NCBI RefSeq assembly: GCF_932526225.1
Contig: NC_064040.1
Location: 10,826,856 to 10,890,855 of the forward strand
From: Nematostella vectensis
Lineage: Eukaryota > Cnidaria > Anthozoa > Actiniaria > Edwardsiidae
Reading direction: 5' to 3'
Length of the DNA: 64,000 bases
Positions 59,069 to 64,000 of this stretch are shown one piece after another. The position numbers and the translations under genes were made by a program. Numbering within the stretch: position 1 is the stretch's first letter; every line of letters begins with the position of its first letter. Under the pieces are notes generated by a model. That model worked only from the letters and a program-made list of their open reading frames with translations, ran no database searches and was not told the DNA's origin.

Positions 59069-60013
59069 ATGGCGGACGGATCAAGAGCAAGGAAACAGAG
59101 AGTTCTCTTTGTGGGTTTGTGTTGCTTAGATGTCATCTCCGTGTGCGAGTGCTATCCAGGGGAAGATGAAGACCTTCCTGCCCTATCACAACGCTGGCAA
59201 TGTGGTGGAAATGCCGCAAATCAGTCATTTGTTCTTTCTCAACTTGCACCACACTCGATTGAATTCTTTGGTAGCATCACAGATGGCCCAGGCGCAAAAT
59301 TTGCTTTGAATACTCTACGCGAAAGTGGTGTGAACTGCGCAAACTGTTCAATGTTTAAAGGATATAGCTTCCCCTCTTCCTGTGTTATTTGTAGTCTGAA
59401 ATCTGGAACGCGGACCATTGTACATCACAGAGGGAACTTGCCTGAGGTTTCCATGGAGGAATTCGATAAACTCGACTTAAAGCACTATGACTGGATCCAG
59501 TTTGAAGCAAGAAGAAACGTCGATCAAACGCTTGCAATGTTAGAAAAAGTGGACAGGCACAATAGAACGAATAGCAACCAAATCACTGTCGCTGTCGAGA
59601 TCGAAAAGAAAGAGGAGAGGTTACAAGTTTTGTTACCAAAAGCAGATGTTATTTTCATCAGTAAGGATTTCGCCAAGCATCTCGGTTATATGGACTCTAG
59701 AAGTGCTTTATGTGGGTTATACCCCCAAGTACGGCCAGGGGCCATGTTGATTTGTCCTTGGGGAGCCGATAGTGCCGATGCAATGAATGGAAGTGGGGCT
59801 GTTCTACACAGTAATGGGTACCCAACTCCTATCGTGCGAGACACTTTAGGGGCGGGGGACACGTTTATTGCTGGAGTCATTGATGCATTAATCAAGGATT
59901 GTAGTTTAGAGGAATGCCTCTTGCTAGGGTGTAAACTTGCTGGGTATAAGTGTGGGGTTGACGGATATAGTGGATTAGGAAAGTACTGGAAACAAATCTA
60001 TACGAAGTTATAA
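59069..60013 (+). CDS. KHK: Ketohexokinase (fructokinase), single coding exon
   Basis: 314 residues of the PfkB/ribokinase family. ATG 59069 (AAAATGGCG context, MADGSRARK) is preferred over the in-frame ATG at 58997, whose 24 extra residues look non-coding. Motifs in order: VLFVGLCCLDVIS (N-terminal strand), GGNAANQS (sugar-binding loop), and DTLGAGDTFIAG (anion hole and catalytic Asp). Near-human length (298 residues in human KHK). It phosphorylates fructose to fructose 1-phosphate using ATP in the cytosol. The CDS has no intron, while vertebrate KHK genes have several; origin by retroposition or intron loss is inferred. It converges on the vWA gene, with 151 bp between stop codons. Confidence 0.9.
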   Translation: MADGSRARKQRVLFVGLCCLDVISVCECYPGEDEDLPALSQRWQCGGNAANQSFVLSQLAPHSIEFFGSITDGPGAKFALNTLRESGVNCANCSMFKGYSFPSSCVICSLKSGTRTIVHHRGNLPEVSMEEFDKLDLKHYDWIQFEARRNVDQTLAMLEKVDRHNRTNSNQITVAVEIEKKEERLQVLLPKADVIFISKDFAKHLGYMDSRSALCGLYPQVRPGAMLICPWGADSADAMNGSGAVLHSNGYPTPIVRDTLGAGDTFIAGVIDALIKDCSLEECLLLGCKLAGYKCGVDGYSGLGKYWKQIYTKL

Positions 60014-60164
60014 TAAGAGAAAAATATTATTTTAATCAAATTTTACAACATTACAATTCTATTTAGGTTATAGTTCTTTTGGATATCAGGAAATACATGT
60101 ATCATAGGGCCACAACAGCAATTTGTTGCCTACACCAAAGTATATAAATTCAAGCACTTGTCAT

Positions 60165-63100
60165 CTATATTTCTAAGGCGTGGAATGCATCTCCCATAAG
60201 CTTGCCATAATCCACACCAGATGGCAAGGAAGACTTGAGCCAGTGCTTACTCTTGTTAGCAATCATCTCCCATTCATCTTTCCTGTTAAATAACTTTCCA
60301 GATAGCCAAACAAGAACAAGCACTGTTGCCCAGATGTCACTACCCAAGTCTGGAATGGACTGTGGCTTGGCATTCACCAGGACATCCTTAGAGACATTTA
60401 AGCAGGCAGCAAGCGCATCAGTAAGTTCCCATGAACCACAGGCCTTTTGCAGATCAACCAATGTCATCAGCTTGTCACTTGATGCTCCTGGAGCTGATTG
60501 CTGGTACTCAGGTGGCGGTGGCGCTGGGCAAGGTCGAGATGATTTCATCCTCAATGGTAGCGGTGGGGGAGAAGGAGGACGGCAGCATACACCTGGAGAA
60601 GGTGCTCGGTACTCGGGTGGCGGTGGGCAAGGTCGAGATGCTTTCTTCCCCAATGGTAGCGGTGGGGGAGAAGGAGGACGGCAGCATACACCTGGAGAAG
60701 GTGCTCGGTACTCGGGTGGCGGTGGCCGTGTGCAAGGTCGACCAAGGCAATGTCTGGGCAAGGTCTTCAATGGTAGCAGTGGGGGAGAAGGAAGACTGCA
60801 GCATACACCTGGAGAAGGTGCTCGGTACTCGGGTGGCGGTGGCCGTGTGCGAGGTCGATATGATACTCGTGGTGGTTGTCGTGGGCTTGGGTGGGCTTTT
60901 CTGACCATTGCACCTGTCACAGGCTTATGACTTTTACTGTCAACAGCAATAAATGACGTAAACTTGGATGCTACAGATGCTGTTTTGCTAAGTTGTATGA
61001 TGTCCTGTTTATGTAATGCAGATTGGCTGGAGGAAATGAATCTCTTAGCTGCAAGTCGATGCAAGACAAGGGAGTTCTCTTGACTTGGAAGAAGCACAAA
61101 CTCGACAGTGTTCTCAATGTGTTTTGCTTCTCGACCCTCATGAAGTGTTGCCTTTACGGTGGCATGACCAATTCCTTTGGCATTGGAATCATTGTTTAGG
61201 CTCTTGAATACCCCATAAGCTATCAGTCTTTCACCCTTGAATACTGGTGGGAGCTTTGATTGGACTTCTTGTAACTTCCATCCATCTGGTAAAGCCCATG
61301 AAAGTGCCACATTTGTCAGGGCAGGCTGTAGGGCTCTCTTCAGTGTCTTTATAACCTATAAACACAACTTAAAGTTAAATAATGGTGACAAGATTTGGAG
61401 TGTCAAAATGCATCATTGCAAAGTTGGACATAAAGTCAAGGTGTGTAATTCGGGGCACCTGTGCCTCTGATGCCAAAATGAGTCACTTTTGTTCAAGAAT
61501 CAACAAAAGGTGTTTCCATTTACAAAAGGTGTTTCAATTTATTGATTTGTGAGTTCCATGTTAAATTTTACATTGAGTTAATTTGACTATACTATGGGGG
61601 CTTAATGAATATTGAAATACTGCAGGTGGGCATGATACAAAAGACTTTTAGAAAACTGGGGGGGAGGGGGAGGGACAGCCACCACTACTTATCATTTCCT
61701 GAAAATTAAAAACAAATCTGGCAGATGCACAGACCCCCCTCACCCTATGCATTAGAGCACTGAAGTATATTGCTCACCCTAGTAATACTAGTTAAAATCC
61801 TAGAGGCCCATTTGTCAATGCCGCATTGTCACCAGTTTACTTCTCGAGGTCCGACGGAAACCTCAACCGTTAAAAGACAAAAGAATCTATTAGAATCCGA
61901 GATATTTAATAGGCCATCCGCTCTAAACTATCGATCACATCCTCGAAGAAACTTCCAATAGACACACTGCTTTCAATATTTTGAAATATTTTTCGCGTTT
62001 TCCGTTAAAAATCGTCAGAGATTGTTACATAATCGACCGGAAGTAAACTGGTGACAATGCGGCTTTAACCACCCTCCAAATTTCTAGAGCTTTTTGTCAT
62101 GCCTAGTGTGTTAGTTACCTTGACTTGCAACTTGTCCTGTCCACGGACAAACTCCGCAGATCCATGCCCAGCTCTGGCCACGCCTTTGATCAGCTCTGTT
62201 GATGCCCCATCTCCAATGCCGAACGAGAACACCCTGTTATGCAAAGTGTAACAAACAGTAAACAGTCAGCTCTGTGTTAAGAGAAGACCAATCACAACAC
62301 CATTTACACTCCCACGTTATCTGGAAGCACCATTTCCATATTCCTTTTCAAGCAAGTAATTGGGAGTTTTTTCAACAGGGCGTGGCAGAGGGTGGGGCAC
62401 TAGAGGCATGTGCACCCCCAATATTTTCAAAAATTATAAGGATATATAATCAATAATATTGATTTATTATGTTTCTCTTTTGTGCCCCCCCCCAATCTTA
62501 CGTGGCCTGCTAAGGCTCGGTTCAATCAAATATAATAAAAGGTACCCAGCTTTATTTGCTGAAGGTTATAACTAAATTTACTGGCATAGACCATTGGATT
62601 TCTAAATGTAAACCATATATTTTTGGATTGAAGTTCTTACCAGAGTGTACTGAACCACTCTTTCCCATTAAGTTCAAATAGACGGAGGAAGGGCAATAAA
62701 CAATCTTTTTACTTTTTCGATCATTCAAAACAGGGACCCCTATTTTTTATCAAGCTATTAAGGGGTACCCAAGTTTTTTTTTACTAGGGTAGGGATCTCA
62801 ACTTTGTCATCGCATCAAACATTCCTTCATATGCATACATATCACATAAGAATTATAGTATATTATGACCTTGCAGTAGAGGCATTTTCAGCCACCAGTG
62901 AGATTACTTGGGCGGTGTTGCCAACCTCCCCATCAGTGAGCAAAAAAAGTTGCCTTGGTGCACCTTCGATGAGTGACTGGCTATACACCCAGCGTAGCGG
63001 CTCAAGGATCTCAGTACCACCCAAATCTGCTGCCAAATGAGCTGCATGATTAGTTGCAGTCTTCAGCGTCTCATCATTGTATGTCTTGCTCTTAGAAAAC

Positions 63101-64000
63101 AATGTTTTATAGCTGCTACCAAAGCCAACAATGTTGAAATAGCAGCCATCAGGGAGGCTTTTAAGGAAGAGCTGCAAGGTACGGGCTGCATCCTTGATTC
63201 GACTCCCACTCATACTACCACTGCGGTCGACAACAAAGATAAACTCGCCACAAGTCAAATCATCAGCTTTGAATGCCGGCACAAAATTCACCATAGCTAC
63301 AGGTTTTTGCAAGAACTCTGTTGAAATGGCTAGGCCACGGGTTTTGTCTTCAGGTGCGTCTGAAGGGCGGGGTAGACCTGGCTCAACTAAAGCATGAGCA
63401 ACAAAAGGGTCTTCACTTTTAATCTGTATTTCAACGTCACGCCTGAACGTGTGTGACTCGGCCAATGTCACGCTAGCGTGACAGTTGTCACTGGGGTCGG
63501 GTTGAAAACAAAGCTTGTGAGAGGTTGAGCTGATTTCTGTGATTGCGGAGCCAGATTTTACATTCATTTGGAATTCAAATGAGTAGGGTTTGGCGACAGA
63601 AGATGCAGGGATCTCTGTACTAATGCTAGGCTGTTGATCAACAGGGGTATAGCGCGGATTCAATACAGTAGGCAGTACAAATTGCACTGTGCCATTTTCT
63701 TCGTCGACCTCCAACTCTGTAACAAATTTCAACTGCAGCGTTGCGCTCTCATTAGGCGGAAGGTTCCCAACATTCATTTGGAAGATATCAGAGCTTTCGT
63801 CGCTTTCCTCTAGGAGAAAAGCGCTGTGACCGCTGCTGATCGCGTCGTCGTAGTCACCCCTCGCTTCTTCCTTTTCTTTGATCTCCGCTACGATCGTTCT
63901 ACCGTCGATCGTAGCCTGAAAACCGCACACAGCCGCTTGCTCGTCCAAGGGGAAAATGTAGACTGCTTCTATAGGGTTGCTACACTCGTTCTTGTACCCT
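60165..64000 (-). CDS. VIT and vWA domain protein, VWA5A type (5' end outside window)
   Basis: Three exons in phase: 62870-64000 and beyond, 62119-62233, 60165-61355; 811 residues visible. The window cuts the N-terminus, which starts inside a VIT domain ([15 protein letters not shown], then DEQAAVCGF). A vWA domain follows with an intact metal site (DRSGSMSG; later GGTEIL and LLTDGEVGN). The exon-1/2 junction restores [13 protein letters not shown] as in VWA5A proteins. The C-terminal part has a proline-rich repeat (60508-60870), then a helical end with [10 protein letters not shown] and [17 protein letters not shown]5A (BCSC-1/LOH11CR2A) is a vertebrate protein of unclear function; the metal site suggests ligand binding. 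Stop at 60165. Confidence 0.88.
60508..60870 (-). repeat. In-frame proline-rich minisatellite inside the VWA5A-like gene
   Basis: Units encode [15 protein letters not shown] followed by (R/S)(P/L)PSPPPLPL; about four copies, 60-100 bp each and all in frame. DNA phrases 'cagcatacacctggagaagg' and 'tgctcggtactcgggtggcg' repeat on the + strand. Each unit carries a paired cysteine. Confidence 0.88.
61820..62065. mobile_element. MITE with ~22-bp terminal inverted repeats
   Basis: Left end 'gccgcattgtcaccagttta' (TIR body 61821-61842) and right end 'taaactggtgacaatgcggc' (62041-62062) are exact reverse complements over 20+ bp. Length is about 246 bp, no ORF. It lies in intron 2 of the VWA5A-like gene. 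Fragments of the same family are at 4608-4693 and 40128-40265. Confidence 0.85.
62380..62510. repeat. Dispersed GC-rich repeat, copy
   Basis: 'gggcgtggcagagggtgggg', 'cacccccaatattttcaaaa', 'attatgtttctcttttgtgc' and a C run follow in the same order as in the copies at 7300, 23660 and 27480. Intronic in the VWA5A-like gene. Confidence 0.6.

Noticed and set aside
60235-60930. Glycine-rich 231-codon ORF (+)
   Set aside because: Antisense shadow of the proline-rich repeat in the VWA5A-like exon.

Overview
The window looks like nuclear DNA of an early-branching animal, most likely a cnidarian (anthozoan or hydrozoan). The evidence is: intron-rich genes with GT-AG splicing, an ShKT domain, a CatSper sperm-channel subunit, a TRERF1/ZNF541-type ELM2-SANT gene, many minisatellites and foldback elements, and an integrated Polinton-like virus whose small unknown proteins resemble ones I recall as multi-copy in cnidarian genomes (memory, not a search). 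The species is not determined.

Layout. 1-1465 holds nothing I can call. 1466-5098 (+) is a six-exon gene joining a signal peptide, an ShKT domain, one membrane helix and a retinol-dehydrogenase-like SDR. 5.1-8.1 kb is repeat-rich, with two foldback elements. 8140 to about 29.3 kb (-) is a long gene of about 25 exons encoding a CatSper auxiliary subunit (delta/epsilon/gamma/beta group). Its introns carry at least seven unrelated tandem arrays. One is an array of about 81 copies of a 47-bp unit, with 611-bp higher-order structure, that separates the last coding exon from the rest.

29979-38537 is an 8.56-kb integrated element with 224-bp terminal inverted repeats. It carries a broken family-B DNA polymerase, an FtsK/A32-type packaging ATPase, a capsid-like gene, a second probable structural gene and at least five small unknown proteins, two or three of them with membrane segments. 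Gene order is + (polymerase), then a - block of six genes, then two + genes. I see no integrase and no clear target-site duplication. Several genes are broken, with three of the breaks in or beside homopolymer runs, so this copy looks like a fossil, though a fairly young one since its two ends still agree at about 96%.

39971-51491 (-) is a 14-exon gene for a TRERF1/ZNF541/MIDEAS-like protein (C2H2 fingers, ELM2, SANT, C-terminal C2H2 fingers); the exons sum to 4161 bp in one frame. 51.5-58.0 kb has no recognisable gene. Near 58.4-58.5 kb are two RFX X-box-like sites next to a short, doubtful - strand ORF. 59069-60013 (+) is a single-exon ketohexokinase. Facing it, 60165-64000 (-), running off the window, is a VIT plus vWA domain protein of the VWA5A type with a proline-rich coding repeat. 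The host genes have no evident shared pathway; the genes of the viral element form a replication, packaging and capsid set.
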